Source: Jeotgalibacillus terrae (GTDB taxonomy: Bacteria; Bacillota; Bacilli; Bacillales; Jeotgalibacillaceae). From it: a DNA stretch of 64,000 nucleotides. Each line of letters starts with the position of its first letter. Within the stretch, counting starts at the first letter, position 1. The DNA lies in NCBI RefSeq assembly GCF_016908195.1, contig NZ_JAFBDK010000001.1, forward strand, positions 62,001 to 126,000, written 5' to 3'. Positions 9,652 to 18,163 of the stretch are shown one piece after another. Made by a program: the position numbers and the translations under genes. Under the pieces are notes generated by a model, which searched no databases, was not told the DNA's origin, and saw nothing but the letters and a program-made list of their open reading frames with translations.

Positions 9652-10521
9652 ATGTTAGGACTTAAAATCAAAAATATTCTTTTTATTATGTTTGGTGCTG
9701 CAGTATTCAGTTTTGGTATTGTTCATTTTAATATTCAAAACAACCTTGCAGAAGGCGGTTTTACCGGTATTACGCTCTTATTATACTTTATATTTGACCT
9801 GAAACCTTCTGTGACGAACTTATTATTAAATATCCCGGTATTTATTGTAGGATGGAAATTACTCGGATTGCGCTCTTTTTTGTATACACTCATCGGAACT
9901 TTAAGTGTATCACTTTTTCTTGAGATATTTTATATTTATCAATTCTCGATTCCACTTTCAAATGATCTGTTTTTAGCAGCCCTTTTCGCAGGGGCTTTTA
10001 TCGGGGTTGGTCTTGGCATTATTTTCAGATATGGTGGCACTACAGGTGGAGTGGATATTATCGCAAGACTCGTGAAGAAGTATGTAGGCTGGAGTATGGG
10101 AAGAACCATGTTTATTTTTGATGCAGGAGTTATTGCACTTTCTCTTGCTACGTACTTAAATTATCGTGAAGGAATGTATACACTGGTCGCAGTTTTTATA
10201 GGAGCAAGAGTCATTGATTTTATGCAGGAAGGCGCTTATACCGCTCGTGGTGCCATGATCATTTCTCCTTATCAAAAACAGATTGCAGATTTGATTGCCA
10301 GTGAAATGGACCGCGGTGTTACAGTACTGACCGGTTATGGACATTACTCTAAGGAAAAGCGCGAAGTATTGTATTGTGTCATCGGCCGAAATGAACTCGT
10401 GAGACTAAAAAACCTGATTACTTCCGTCGATCCGCATGCATTTGTTTCAGTTACAGATGTACATGATGTACTCGGGGAAGGATTTACGCTTGATGAAAAT
10501 AAAAAGCCGTTAGAAGATTAA
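9652..10521 (+). CDS. ypjC: YitT-family membrane protein (YpjC-like)
   Basis: A polytopic inner-membrane protein of 289 residues with about five to six hydrophobic segments, for example around VNIQNNLAEGGFTG and GTTGGVDIIARLVKK. A soluble C-terminal DUF2179 domain follows, beginning near SPYQKQIADLI. YitT proteins have no firmly assigned transport function. I chose the ATG preceded by AAAAGGGGGATCCGT over an upstream TTG that overlaps the promoter. It is the only plus-strand gene in this stretch, whereas in B. subtilis ypjC is co-directional with ypjD. Confidence 0.85.
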   Translation: MLGLKIKNILFIMFGAAVFSFGIVHFNIQNNLAEGGFTGITLLLYFIFDLKPSVTNLLLNIPVFIVGWKLLGLRSFLYTLIGTLSVSLFLEIFYIYQFSIPLSNDLFLAALFAGAFIGVGLGIIFRYGGTTGGVDIIARLVKKYVGWSMGRTMFIFDAGVIALSLATYLNYREGMYTLVAVFIGARVIDFMQEGAYTARGAMIISPYQKQIADLIASEMDRGVTVLTGYGHYSKEKREVLYCVIGRNELVRLKNLITSVDPHAFVSVTDVHDVLGEGFTLDENKKPLED

Positions 10522-10522
10522 T

Positions 10523-10551
10523 AAAACCGGAAGCGGACCGCTTCCGGTTTT
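10523..10551. terminator. Bidirectional intrinsic terminator
   Basis: A near-perfect inverted repeat, AAACCGGAAGCGG with CCGCTTCCGGTTT, flanked by A-rich and T-rich runs. It lies between the convergent YitT and YugP genes and could serve both. Confidence 0.85.
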
Positions 10552-10555
10552 TGTT

Positions 10556-11233
10556 TTAATCGTCTCCGTTCATTCCAATAAACATCAGAATAAAACGCAG
10601 CAATTCAAGCAGTGCTACAAGCGCAGCGGCTACATAAGTAAGCGCAGCTGCATTTAACACTTTCTTTGCATGAGGCTCTTCTTCATTTCTGATCAGTCCA
10701 GTGCTGACCATCTGGTTCATTGCGCGGGAGGAAGCATCAAATTCCACAGGCAGTGTTACAAATTGGAACAACACTGCTGCAGCAAAGAAGATAATTCCGC
10801 CGAGCATAAATTGCATTGAACCGAGCAGGATCCCTGCAAGAATCAGAATAAAAGAGAAATTTGACCCTAGGTTTGCAACCGGCACTAATTTGTGACGGAG
10901 TCTTAAGAACGCATAGCTTTCCGCATCCTGAATGGCGTGTCCTACCTCGTGGGCAGCAACTGCAGCCCCTGCAACTGACATTCCATGATAGTTATCAGGC
11001 GATAGAACAATTTCCTTTGTTCTAGGATTATAATGATCACTTAAGAAGCCTTTACCAGGTCTTACTGATACATCATAAATACCATTTTCATGCAGGATTC
11101 TTTCAGCTACTTCTGCACCAGTCATATTAGCCGTCGTTTGTACTTTTGAATATTTCTTGTAAGTCCTTTTCACACGGCTGCTTGCCCATATAGGCAAAAT
11201 AATTATCAGCGCAAAATAAATCAGTATTTCCAT
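10556..11233 (-). CDS. yugP: YugP-family membrane zinc metallopeptidase
   Basis: 225 residues with an N-terminal membrane anchor, a zincin motif AAHEVGHAIQ near residue 93 and two to three C-terminal membrane segments. The protein family is annotated as neutral zinc metallopeptidase but its substrate is unknown. In B. subtilis yugP lies elsewhere in the chromosome, while here it sits in the ypj cluster about where ypjB would be. A ribosome-binding site GGAGGG precedes the ATG. Confidence 0.88.
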   Translation of the reverse strand: MEILIYFALIIILPIWASSRVKRTYKKYSKVQTTANMTGAEVAERILHENGIYDVSVRPGKGFLSDHYNPRTKEIVLSPDNYHGMSVAGAAVAAHEVGHAIQDAESYAFLRLRHKLVPVANLGSNFSFILILAGILLGSMQFMLGGIIFFAAAVLFQFVTLPVEFDASSRAMNQMVSTGLIRNEEEPHAKKVLNAAALTYVAAALVALLELLRFILMFIGMNGDD

Positions 11234-11289
11234 TCAGACCCTCCATTATGATCGTTTGATTAAATTTTACCTTTGTTCTAAATTACCTG

Positions 11290-11421
11290 TCAATTACTAC
11301 GTTTGTGCTTAGATGCTTTCTTTTTTTCATCGTCATATTTTCGCCATGAAACATAACTCAGGACTGAAATTATTGAGCCTGCAGTAAATACACTCAAAAA
11401 CAAAAATGATAGACTAGTCAT
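11290..11421 (-). CDS. Small single-pass membrane protein, unknown
   Basis: A 43-residue ORF with one hydrophobic segment (SFLFLSVFTAGSIISVLSYV) followed by a very basic and acidic tail (KYDDEKKKASKHKR). A strong ribosome-binding site, AGGAGGACTTATAAAA, sits just before the ATG, which is why I place the start here and not at the upstream in-frame Met. It lies about 30 bases after ypjA. No family recognised; an Nin/Cout membrane peptide or small subunit is possible. Confidence 0.55.
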   Translation of the reverse strand: MTSLSFLFLSVFTAGSIISVLSYVSWRKYDDEKKKASKHKRSN

Positions 11422-11455
11422 TTTTATAAGTCCTCCTTGACTTATGTTATGACGA

Positions 11456-12061
11456 TTAGTGCAGGCTATGTAAAGATCTCTGCCAGTCTTTTCTGTAGAC
11501 ACAGCAATACCATGTAATCAGAATTGAAGTGATGCTTAACCAGAAAGTAAAATATCCGATATGGTTAACCATCTCAGACAGTCTTGAATATATCGGGTAT
11601 TGCATATAGACATAATCAATTACATCATTGTGTAGCGTCCATATTGCAGCTGCTGCGATGTGCCACCGCTTTATTCTGTAGTAAGGAGCATATAAAAGAC
11701 CCTGCAGAGCCATTGCGGCATGTGAAATCACAAGCATCCATGCGACTGCTGACATCTCACCTGTCACACTCCATGTCAGAACATTCATAACGACTGCCCA
11801 TATTCCATATTTAAAAAGCGTAATAATCGCAAGCGCTTCTATCAGAGGCCACTGCTTTTTAATTAAGTATCCGAAAATGACAATGGTAAAAAATAAACTG
11901 GCTGTGGGACTATCCGGAACAAATATTAAAAAAATCGGTTCAGTTTCTACAAGCTGATAGCGGTACCAGTAATATCCATACACCGTACCAAGCAGGTTCA
12001 CTATAAACAGTAAAATGAGAAAATAGCGGTTGGACAGCCAGGAGTAAATAAACTCTTTCAT
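11456..12061 (-). CDS. ypjA: DUF1405 membrane protein YpjA
   Basis: 201 residues, mostly hydrophobic with about six membrane spans, of the DUF1405 family that accompanies qcrABC in Bacillales. No catalytic motif was recognised. The ATG chosen is preceded by AGAGGTGAAATC; the longer reading frame start lacks a ribosome-binding site. It follows the qcr operon terminator closely and in B. subtilis has the same position after qcrC. Confidence 0.85.
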   Translation of the reverse strand: MKEFIYSWLSNRYFLILLFIVNLLGTVYGYYWYRYQLVETEPIFLIFVPDSPTASLFFTIVIFGYLIKKQWPLIEALAIITLFKYGIWAVVMNVLTWSVTGEMSAVAWMLVISHAAMALQGLLYAPYYRIKRWHIAAAAIWTLHNDVIDYVYMQYPIYSRLSEMVNHIGYFTFWLSITSILITWYCCVYRKDWQRSLHSLH

Positions 12062-12108
12062 GATTTCACCTCTTAATGAGAAAATGATCATTTTAAAATT
12101 TGATTAAA

Positions 12109-12136
12109 AAAAGAGCCGGAACAATCCGGCTCTTTT
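12109..12136 (-). terminator. qcr operon terminator
   Basis: AAAAGAGCCGGA, loop of four, TCCGGCTCTTTT: a 12-bp stem followed on the minus strand by a T-run, directly after the qcrC stop. Confidence 0.88.
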
Positions 12137-12139
12137 CTA

Positions 12140-12904
12140 TTATTCAGCTGCAGGGTCTGAGATGAATTCAGCCAGCTGCTGTAATTCTTCATCAGTACCT
12201 TTAAATAAACCTGCAGGCATTTGTCCTTTTCCGTTCACCGCTATATCAGCGATTTCCTCCGGTGACAATCCGGTATCTGTAAGGTTAGGTCCTGCTCCAC
12301 CTTCAAGATTTTCACCGTGACAATTGATACAGCCCTGCTGTTCATAGATTGCGTAACCTTCAGCTTCAGTGTTAATTTCCACTTCAGCTACAATTTCACC
12401 CTGGCTGCGCTGAGTTTCCCAGTCATGATAAGCAACTGATTCCCAAGTAAGGAAAATTGTTGCCGCCACTCCTAGCAGCATAAAGCCAGTTGCAAGTGGA
12501 CGCTTCCCAGGTCGGCGCGCCGGTCCTCTGTCGATAAATGGAGCAAGCAGTAACGCACCAAATGCAATACCAGGAATAACGAAAGCTCCAATTACGTTAT
12601 ATGGACCAGAAGCAAAATCATATTTAAGTAATTGATACAGAAACAAGAAGTACCAGTCAGGAAGCGGGATATACCCAGCATCCGTCGGGTCTGCAATTTT
12701 CTCAAGCGGCGGTTCATGAGCCACAGTTAAAGATAAGTATCCAATTAGGAATACTGCACCCACAAGCCACTCTTTAAGTAAAAAGTTCGGCCAGAAAGCT
12801 TCCGTCTTTCCAGGAAACTCTGAATAATCTTTTGGAATATTCGGTTTACGGTTTGCCGGTACACGAGAATCTCCGACAAACTTCATCCCTTTTCCACGAT
12901 GCAT
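12140..12904 (-). CDS. qcrC: Menaquinol:cytochrome c reductase cytochrome b/c subunit
   Basis: 254 residues combining a subunit-IV-like membrane part (three spans from about residue 43; PLPDWYFLFLYQLLKY is typical) with a C-terminal cytochrome c domain. Heme attachment is at CINCH and the probable axial Met lies in GKGQMPAG. This fusion is the form found in Bacillus bc complexes. It takes electrons through the Rieske/b6 subunits from menaquinol. It is last in qcrA-qcrB-qcrC, followed by a strong terminator. Confidence 0.96.
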   Translation of the reverse strand: MHRGKGMKFVGDSRVPANRKPNIPKDYSEFPGKTEAFWPNFLLKEWLVGAVFLIGYLSLTVAHEPPLEKIADPTDAGYIPLPDWYFLFLYQLLKYDFASGPYNVIGAFVIPGIAFGALLLAPFIDRGPARRPGKRPLATGFMLLGVAATIFLTWESVAYHDWETQRSQGEIVAEVEINTEAEGYAIYEQQGCINCHGENLEGGAGPNLTDTGLSPEEIADIAVNGKGQMPAGLFKGTDEELQQLAEFISDPAAE

Positions 12905-12940
12905 AGTTTTCCCTCCTTTTAATCCAGGTGATGTGCAATT

Positions 12941-13615
12941 TTATAGCGGGCCTGAAATACCCTGCTTACGAATCATAATAAAGTGGGCTGCCATCAGACC
13001 AAGCAGAGCACCTGGCAGGAAGAATACGTGAATAGCAAAGAATCTAGTCAGTGTCTGAGCACCTAGAATATTAGGGTCCCCTGCTAATAGAACACGGATT
13101 TGCTCACCGATCAGCGGTGTAGCAGCAGCAATTTCAATTCCTACCTTAGTTGCAAATAGTGCCTTCATATCCCAAGGCAGTAGATAACCAGTGAAACCAA
13201 GTCCAAGCATAACGAAGAAAATCAGTACGCCTACTACCCAGTTTAGCTCACGCGGTTTTTTGTAAGCACCTGTGAAGAATACCCGTAAAGTATGAAGAAA
13301 CATCATGACAATAACAAGACTGGCTCCCCAGTGGTGCATTCCCCGGACAATTACGCCAAAGGCTACTTCATTTTGTAAGTAATAAACAGAACGCCATGCA
13401 TTTTCAATATCAGGCACATAATACATTGTTAAAAACATTCCGGATAAGATCTGTATAACGGTAACAAAGAATGTCAAACCGCCGAAACAGTAAACAAATG
13501 CCGAGAAGTGGTGAGCAGGGTTAACATGCTCAGGAACTTCGTGATCGGCAATGTCACGCCACATCGGGGTGATATCCAACCGCTCATCTACCCAATCATA
13601 AATCTTATTTAGCAC
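12941..13615 (-). CDS. qcrB: Cytochrome b6 subunit of menaquinol:cytochrome c reductase
   Basis: A 224-residue, four-span cytochrome b6. The paired heme-ligand histidines are visible in HHWGASLVIVMMFLHTLRVF and around the third and fourth spans. Cys43 (in FVYCFGG) is at the position that holds the extra covalent heme ci in b6f-type and Bacillus complexes. It is 14 bases downstream of qcrA. Confidence 0.96.
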   Translation of the reverse strand: MLNKIYDWVDERLDITPMWRDIADHEVPEHVNPAHHFSAFVYCFGGLTFFVTVIQILSGMFLTMYYVPDIENAWRSVYYLQNEVAFGVIVRGMHHWGASLVIVMMFLHTLRVFFTGAYKKPRELNWVVGVLIFFVMLGLGFTGYLLPWDMKALFATKVGIEIAAATPLIGEQIRVLLAGDPNILGAQTLTRFFAIHVFFLPGALLGLMAAHFIMIRKQGISGPL

Positions 13616-13629
13616 CCATTACGCCTCCT

Positions 13630-14142
13630 TTACTTTGCGATTGTGTTTGGAACAACTTGTCCAAGCTGCAGGATGCCATCGTCAGATACTCTTGTTTCAT
13701 ACATATCAAGAGGAGCAGTCGGTGGCGTCCCCGGTACGTTTTTACCGGATTTTTCATATAAACCATTGTGGCAAGGGCAGAAGAATCTGTTAGGATCACT
13801 TTCTCTACCTTCCCAGCTTACAGTACAGCCTAAATGCTTACACGTTGGATTCAGTGCAATGACATTCTGGCTTTCATCTAAATAAACCCACGCAGTGTTT
13901 GTTACTTCAGACGTATACCATGCATCTACCTGCTCATAAGAAAAGTCTACGCGAGTCGGAACATCACTCAACTCATCAATTGAAGTACCAGTGGAGATGA
14001 AATCCCCGCCTGCTTCAGCAGTTAAAACAGGATCAATTGCAAAACGCACCATTGGCATTAGCATTCCTGCCGCCATGAAACCGCCTACACCAGTTAATGT
14101 ATAGTTTAAAAATTGACGACGTGAAACACGCTGATTACTCAT
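13630..14142 (-). CDS. qcrA: Rieske iron-sulfur subunit
   Basis: 170 residues. The N-terminus has a twin-arginine signal-anchor (SRRQFLNY then a hydrophobic span), the usual export route for Rieske proteins. The 2Fe-2S ligands are in CKHLGC and CPCHNG. The protein accepts electrons from menaquinol and docks on QcrB. First gene of the operon, with its promoter about 75 bases upstream. Confidence 0.96.
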   Translation of the reverse strand: MSNQRVSRRQFLNYTLTGVGGFMAAGMLMPMVRFAIDPVLTAEAGGDFISTGTSIDELSDVPTRVDFSYEQVDAWYTSEVTNTAWVYLDESQNVIALNPTCKHLGCTVSWEGRESDPNRFFCPCHNGLYEKSGKNVPGTPPTAPLDMYETRVSDDGILQLGQVVPNTIAK

Positions 14143-14214
14143 TAATTTCCCCCCTCTACCTTCAGGTCAGTCCATCGGACATTTTTCGCACAAATATATA
14201 ACTAGGACATATTC

Positions 14215-14243
14215 ATGATATATCAATATATTATCAAGGTCAA
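14215..14243 (-). promoter_or_regulatory. Promoter of qcrABC
   Basis: On the minus strand TTGACC (14243-14238), a 17-base spacer and TATCAT (14220-14215) precede qcrA by about 70 bases. The surrounding sequence is strongly AT-rich. No operator was identified. Confidence 0.5.
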
Positions 14244-14291
14244 TAATCGGTTAAACCTTTTCATTTCAACTATGTGAAGTTTTTTTGAACG

Positions 14292-14753
14292 TTAATTTTT
14301 CTGCCATTTTCCAACAACAATTTTGAGTAGTTGACTTACCTGATCTTCTATCATTTTCTGCTTATATTTCCCGTCCATATGTTCCATCGGAATAGATGGC
14401 AGCCAGATTAATTCTGAAGCCATCTCATCTTCAGCCAGTCTCCAGAATGAATCAGACGTTACCAGGAAAACGTGAGTAAACCCCTGGCTTTTTAAGTTCA
14501 CTGTCCACTCATTCAATCTGTTTTTTTTCTGATCATCACTTTCAGTTGAAAAATATGTATAAGGCGGCAGCAGCATCATACGCCCCTTAAATTGTTTTTC
14601 AAGTAAAGCTGTAACAAGCGGAATGAATTCCGCCTGATCCGCTTCCTGTTTTGCATCCTCTCCAAAACTGAGCGGTAAAAGCGGGATGACTGCAGTATCT
14701 ATATATTTTTTTTCCTGAAAGTACAGCAGAATATCCTTTGTGTTCCAAATCAT
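14292..14753 (-). CDS. ypiF: DUF2487 protein YpiF
   Basis: A 153-residue soluble protein of unknown function (DUF2487) that is conserved next to qcrABC in Bacillales. No catalytic motif was seen. The start ATG (MIWNTKDILLYF) has AGGAGTGAGTGTC before it; the upstream in-frame Met has none. It lies in the ypiA-ypiB-ypiF-qcrABC order known from B. subtilis. Confidence 0.82.
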   Translation of the reverse strand: MIWNTKDILLYFQEKKYIDTAVIPLLPLSFGEDAKQEADQAEFIPLVTALLEKQFKGRMMLLPPYTYFSTESDDQKKNRLNEWTVNLKSQGFTHVFLVTSDSFWRLAEDEMASELIWLPSIPMEHMDGKYKQKMIEDQVSQLLKIVVGKWQKN

Positions 14754-14825
14754 GACACTCACTCCTAAAAACTGATTTATTCCTTTAAATTGTAGCATAA
14801 AAATACAGACAGCAAATGCTGTCTG

Positions 14826-15365
14826 TTAATTCATGCTTTTTAATAGACCGGAAAGCTGTTCAAACTTTTCACGGTCATTGCTGTCGAGTGCTTCATCTAT
14901 TTGCCGCATCAGCTGTGCACGCTGATTTTCATAAATACTGTCAGTTAAAAACTGTTCAGCTAATTTCTTTTCATTTGCTGTCAGCTTAAGTTCCTCTCTT
15001 ATATAAGGATTCTCTTCAAGTACTGCCGCATACTGATAGGATGAGTACGCAGATTCAAAGTTCAATTGAATATATAAATCTTCATCCCGGTGGAGCCGTA
15101 TATCATGAAAAGATTTTTCAGCATCAGTGGTCATCACGTGTCCCTTATAAAAACGGAAAGGCACATCGTCTGTACAAGTCGCTGACATGACAATACCACG
15201 CGGACAATATCTGGCATCTTCAACAAAATGCAGGTTCTCAATCAGTTGTTCGTGGCTCAGCAGATAATTCATGATCCATACTGATTCTCTTTTCTTTAAC
15301 TCATAATGCTGTAAAAACCATTTGATAAAGTCTTTTTTCTCATTTGCTGAAATTGACGGGGCCAA
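14826..15365 (-). CDS. ypiB: UPF0302 protein YpiB
   Basis: 179 residues, starting with TTG behind AGGAGGGATTGGC. The N-terminal IDEAL-associated UPF0302 domain includes [18 protein letters not shown] and [12 protein letters not shown] short IDEAL-like helix lies at the C-terminus ([18 protein letters not shown]). Function unknown; the family is restricted to Firmicutes and is adjacent to ypiA here as in B. subtilis. Confidence 0.85.
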   Translation of the reverse strand: MAPSISANEKKDFIKWFLQHYELKKRESVWIMNYLLSHEQLIENLHFVEDARYCPRGIVMSATCTDDVPFRFYKGHVMTTDAEKSFHDIRLHRDEDLYIQLNFESAYSSYQYAAVLEENPYIREELKLTANEKKLAEQFLTDSIYENQRAQLMRQIDEALDSNDREKFEQLSGLLKSMN

Positions 15366-15378
15366 GCCAATCCCTCCT

Positions 15379-16632
15379 TTACTCTCTCGATAAATGATCT
15401 ACATTCATCTGCCATTCTTCATTTGAAGGATCTTTTTCAAGGAGTTTCTGATAAATTGTCAGTGCCTCCCGGTGACGTCCTTCCTCAAGAAGAAAGCTGC
15501 CGTAATCTGTTAGAAAATCACTATGATCATTATATACCACATAAGCTTTTTTATATTCTTCCGACGCTTTAGAATATTCCTCTTTCAGTTCATATGCTTT
15601 TGCAGCATCCCACAGAAATTGCGGGTCATCTTCGCCTGATTCCCGAACAGTACTGATCACTTCAAGGCATTCTTCGGCTTTTTCCTGTCTGAGCAGCACT
15701 TTATTCAGTACGAGTGCGGCTTCAAGATAATCAGGATCAATGGCTATTGCCTGCCTCAGAAAGTCTTCAGCTTTTTCCTCTTCGCCCGTTTTTAATGACA
15801 GTTTACCCGCATTATGGAAAAGTTCTTTGTTGAATGGATCATTCTTTAATCCTTTGACAGCTGCTTCGATAGCGTGCTCAAGATCTTCTTCATGCTCATA
15901 TGCTGCTGCAAGCAGCTTATAGGCACTGTGATAATCAGGATCTAGTTCTATTAATTCTTCAAGCACTTCAGCAGCTGTTATATAATGTCCTGACTGGTAG
16001 GCTGTGAATCCATACTGAAATAGTGTTTCAGCATCCCTTTCATGGTTCAGCGCGTCTTCATAGTATGGAAGTGCTTCTTCGAAGGAACCCCCTGCGCTGT
16101 AGCATTCCCCTAATCTCTTACTAATCAAAACACCTGCAATTTCTTCTTCAGACAGCATTTTATAAAATCTGATTGCTTCTAAAAAACGTCCCTGCTGGAT
16201 ATAAAATTCTGCGAGTGCAAACTGAATGATTTCTTCATTTTTTTCATGCTCATATGCCTGAAGTAATTTTTGTTCACTTACTTCATGAAGGCCCTGCATA
16301 TGATACAGATCAGCTGACAGCAGCATAGCGCGAGAATAGAATTCACTTGAACTGTTGATTTGTTCAAGCAGCAGCATAGCTTCTTCGATCTGATCAAGTT
16401 CTGCATGAGCTTCTGCTTTTAACATAACAAGCTCTGTTTCTTCAGGATAGAGTTCAAGTAAATCTTCGTATAAATCAATGCTTTGTTCTAAAAATCTAAG
16501 ACTGTATAAGGCTTCTGCTGCTTCATATTTTTCATCATCAGTACCTGTTCTTTTTAATTCACTATATATTTTCATTGCTTCTTCGAGACTTCCTGCATGG
16601 AGGTGCTCAATCAGCGTTTGCAGTTGATTCAT
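15379..16632 (-). CDS. ypiA: Tetratricopeptide-repeat protein YpiA
   Basis: 417 residues that are almost entirely TPR helices, roughly ten to eleven repeats of about 34 residues with the A/G-Y-F-P pattern (for example [21 protein letters not shown] and [21 protein letters not shown]). It is highly acidic and has no signal peptide, so it is a cytoplasmic scaffold; partners are unknown. I chose the ATG with GAAGGTATAAA in front; the upstream Met has no ribosome-binding site. Confidence 0.88.
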   Translation of the reverse strand: MNQLQTLIEHLHAGSLEEAMKIYSELKRTGTDDEKYEAAEALYSLRFLEQSIDLYEDLLELYPEETELVMLKAEAHAELDQIEEAMLLLEQINSSSEFYSRAMLLSADLYHMQGLHEVSEQKLLQAYEHEKNEEIIQFALAEFYIQQGRFLEAIRFYKMLSEEEIAGVLISKRLGECYSAGGSFEEALPYYEDALNHERDAETLFQYGFTAYQSGHYITAAEVLEELIELDPDYHSAYKLLAAAYEHEEDLEHAIEAAVKGLKNDPFNKELFHNAGKLSLKTGEEEKAEDFLRQAIAIDPDYLEAALVLNKVLLRQEKAEECLEVISTVRESGEDDPQFLWDAAKAYELKEEYSKASEEYKKAYVVYNDHSDFLTDYGSFLLEEGRHREALTIYQKLLEKDPSNEEWQMNVDHLSRE

Positions 16633-16652
16633 TTTATACCTTCTTTCGTTCA

Positions 16653-16681
16653 TTTATCATAATAGAATAAGGCTCTGTTAA
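16653..16681 (-). promoter_or_regulatory. Possible ypiA promoter using a -35 box from the adjacent repeat
   Basis: TTAACA (16681-16676), 17 bases, GATAAA (16658-16653) on the minus strand. The -35-like hexamer is inside the left terminal repeat of the MITE-like element. The -10 box is a weak match, so this is tentative. Confidence 0.3.
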
Positions 16682-16746
16682 AGGTGGCTGGTGATTTCCG
16701 CTGCAATCACCAGCTGTGCTAAACAACATTGGTCTTTAACATAGCC
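16671..16746. repeat. MITE-like inverted-repeat element, short copy
   Basis: A 76-base element bounded by GGCTCTGTTAAAG and CTTTAACATAGCC (12 of 13 bases complementary), with an inner perfect 10-bp inverted repeat GCTGGTGATT/AATCACCAGC. The same ends and inner repeat occur in the longer copy at 28640-28779, so this looks like a deleted version of a mobile, non-coding repeat. Confidence 0.75.
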
Positions 16747-16836
16747 TAGAATAAAAGAACCTGAGATCAGATTCAACTATAATCTCTCGTAAGTAGTATT
16801 CTCTTTAGAAAAGGTAAATCCTTTTTTTGCAATAAA

Positions 16837-16860
16837 AAAGAGCAGAAAAATCTGCTCTTT
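16837..16860 (-). terminator. Terminator after aroA
   Basis: AAAGAGCAGA, four-base loop, TCTGCTCTTT, followed on the minus strand by TTTTTTATTG. The aroA stop codon overlaps the start of the stem. Confidence 0.85.
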
Positions 16861-18139
16861 AGCGTGTGACTGATTCGAGGTCTTCAAAAAATTCAGGGTA
16901 AGAGACACTGATACATTCAGGATTTTTAATATGCACTTCCCCATTTGTAATCAGAGATGCAACCGCGAGCATCATGCCAATACGGTGATCACCTTTTGAA
17001 TCAGTCTCAGCCCCCGTTAACTGTGATGGTCCGTGAATGATCATTCCATCATCAGTTGCTTCAATATCCGCTCCAAGCTTTTTCAGCTCTTCAACTACCG
17101 CATCTATACGGTTAGTCTCCTTAACCTTCAGCTCTTCGGCATCCTTAATCACTGTTGTTCCAGCGGCTTGTGTAGCAAGCAGTGCAATAATCGGTATTTC
17201 ATCGATCAGTCTTGGAATCAGATCTCCTTCAATTGTGCAGGCATCTAACTTACTGCTCTTAATAGAAATTTCACCTATTGGTTCTTCATCATCATTGACT
17301 GGCGTTACTTCAAAATCACCGTTCATCTGTTTCAGAACTTCGAGGATACCTGTTCTCGTTTCATTAATTCCGACATTTTGCAGTACAAGTGAGCTGTTCT
17401 GAGTAACAGCTGCTGCAGTAAGGAAAAATGCCGCAGAAGAGATATCTCCGGGAACCTGAATATGCTTTGCTTTAAACGACTGGTTTCCACTAACCGTTAT
17501 TGCCGAGCCTTCTCTTTTAATCGTGCCGCCAAAATGTTTAATCATTTTTTCTGTGTGATCTCTCGTTTTTTGAGGTTCAACTATGACTGTATCTTCTCCT
17601 GACTGAAGCCCGGCAAGTATTAATGCAGACTTTAACTGCGCACTGGCAACAGGCAGTTCATAGCGAAAAGACTGCAGTGCTCCTCCCCGGATTGAAAGAG
17701 GCGTTAAATTACCATCATCTCTTCCATCAATACGTGCCCCCATTTCTCTCAGCGGATCTGTCACTCTGTTCATTGGCCGTTTCGCTATAGATTCATCACC
17801 TGTAACGACAGAATGAAAAGGACGTCCTGCGAGTAAACCGAGAAGCAGTCTGGTTGTCGTACCTGAATTCCCTGTATAGAGGACTTCCTCAGGCTCTTTT
17901 AATCCTGCAAATCCTTTTCCTTCAATCAGGATTTCATCACGATTCTCGGTGATCTGAACACCCATTTTTCTGAAGCAGTCTATTGTTGCAAGGCAGTCAT
18001 CACCTTTTAAGAACCCGGTTACTTTTGTCGTTCCTTCTGCAATTGCTCCAAACATAATCGATCTGTGAGAGATAGATTTGTCTCCGGGTACTTTAATCGT
18101 TCCCTTTACAGAAGGGCTATTATATTGAAGTGTCTTCAT
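16859..18139 (-). CDS. aroA: 3-phosphoshikimate 1-carboxyvinyltransferase (EPSP synthase)
   Basis: Sixth step of the shikimate pathway: PEP plus shikimate-3-phosphate to EPSP. 426 residues; GDKSISHRS at the N-terminus, GNSGTTTRLLLG, and the PEP-binding RPMNRVTDPL segment. The A/G residue pattern GNSGTT resembles the class II (Gram-positive) enzymes, which are often less sensitive to glyphosate. The ATG with AGGAGTTTTGTA in front is preferred over an upstream alternative. The gene is aroE in B. subtilis naming and ends the aromatic cluster. Confidence 0.95.
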   Translation of the reverse strand: MKTLQYNSPSVKGTIKVPGDKSISHRSIMFGAIAEGTTKVTGFLKGDDCLATIDCFRKMGVQITENRDEILIEGKGFAGLKEPEEVLYTGNSGTTTRLLLGLLAGRPFHSVVTGDESIAKRPMNRVTDPLREMGARIDGRDDGNLTPLSIRGGALQSFRYELPVASAQLKSALILAGLQSGEDTVIVEPQKTRDHTEKMIKHFGGTIKREGSAITVSGNQSFKAKHIQVPGDISSAAFFLTAAAVTQNSSLVLQNVGINETRTGILEVLKQMNGDFEVTPVNDDEEPIGEISIKSSKLDACTIEGDLIPRLIDEIPIIALLATQAAGTTVIKDAEELKVKETNRIDAVVEELKKLGADIEATDDGMIIHGPSQLTGAETDSKGDHRIGMMLAVASLITNGEVHIKNPECISVSYPEFFEDLESVTR

Positions 18140-18163
18140 TACAAAACTCCTCACACAATTATT

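Noticed and set aside
17033-17402. Two plus-strand frames inside aroA
   Set aside because: Antisense to a well-conserved enzyme; low-complexity Ser-rich products typical of shadow frames.
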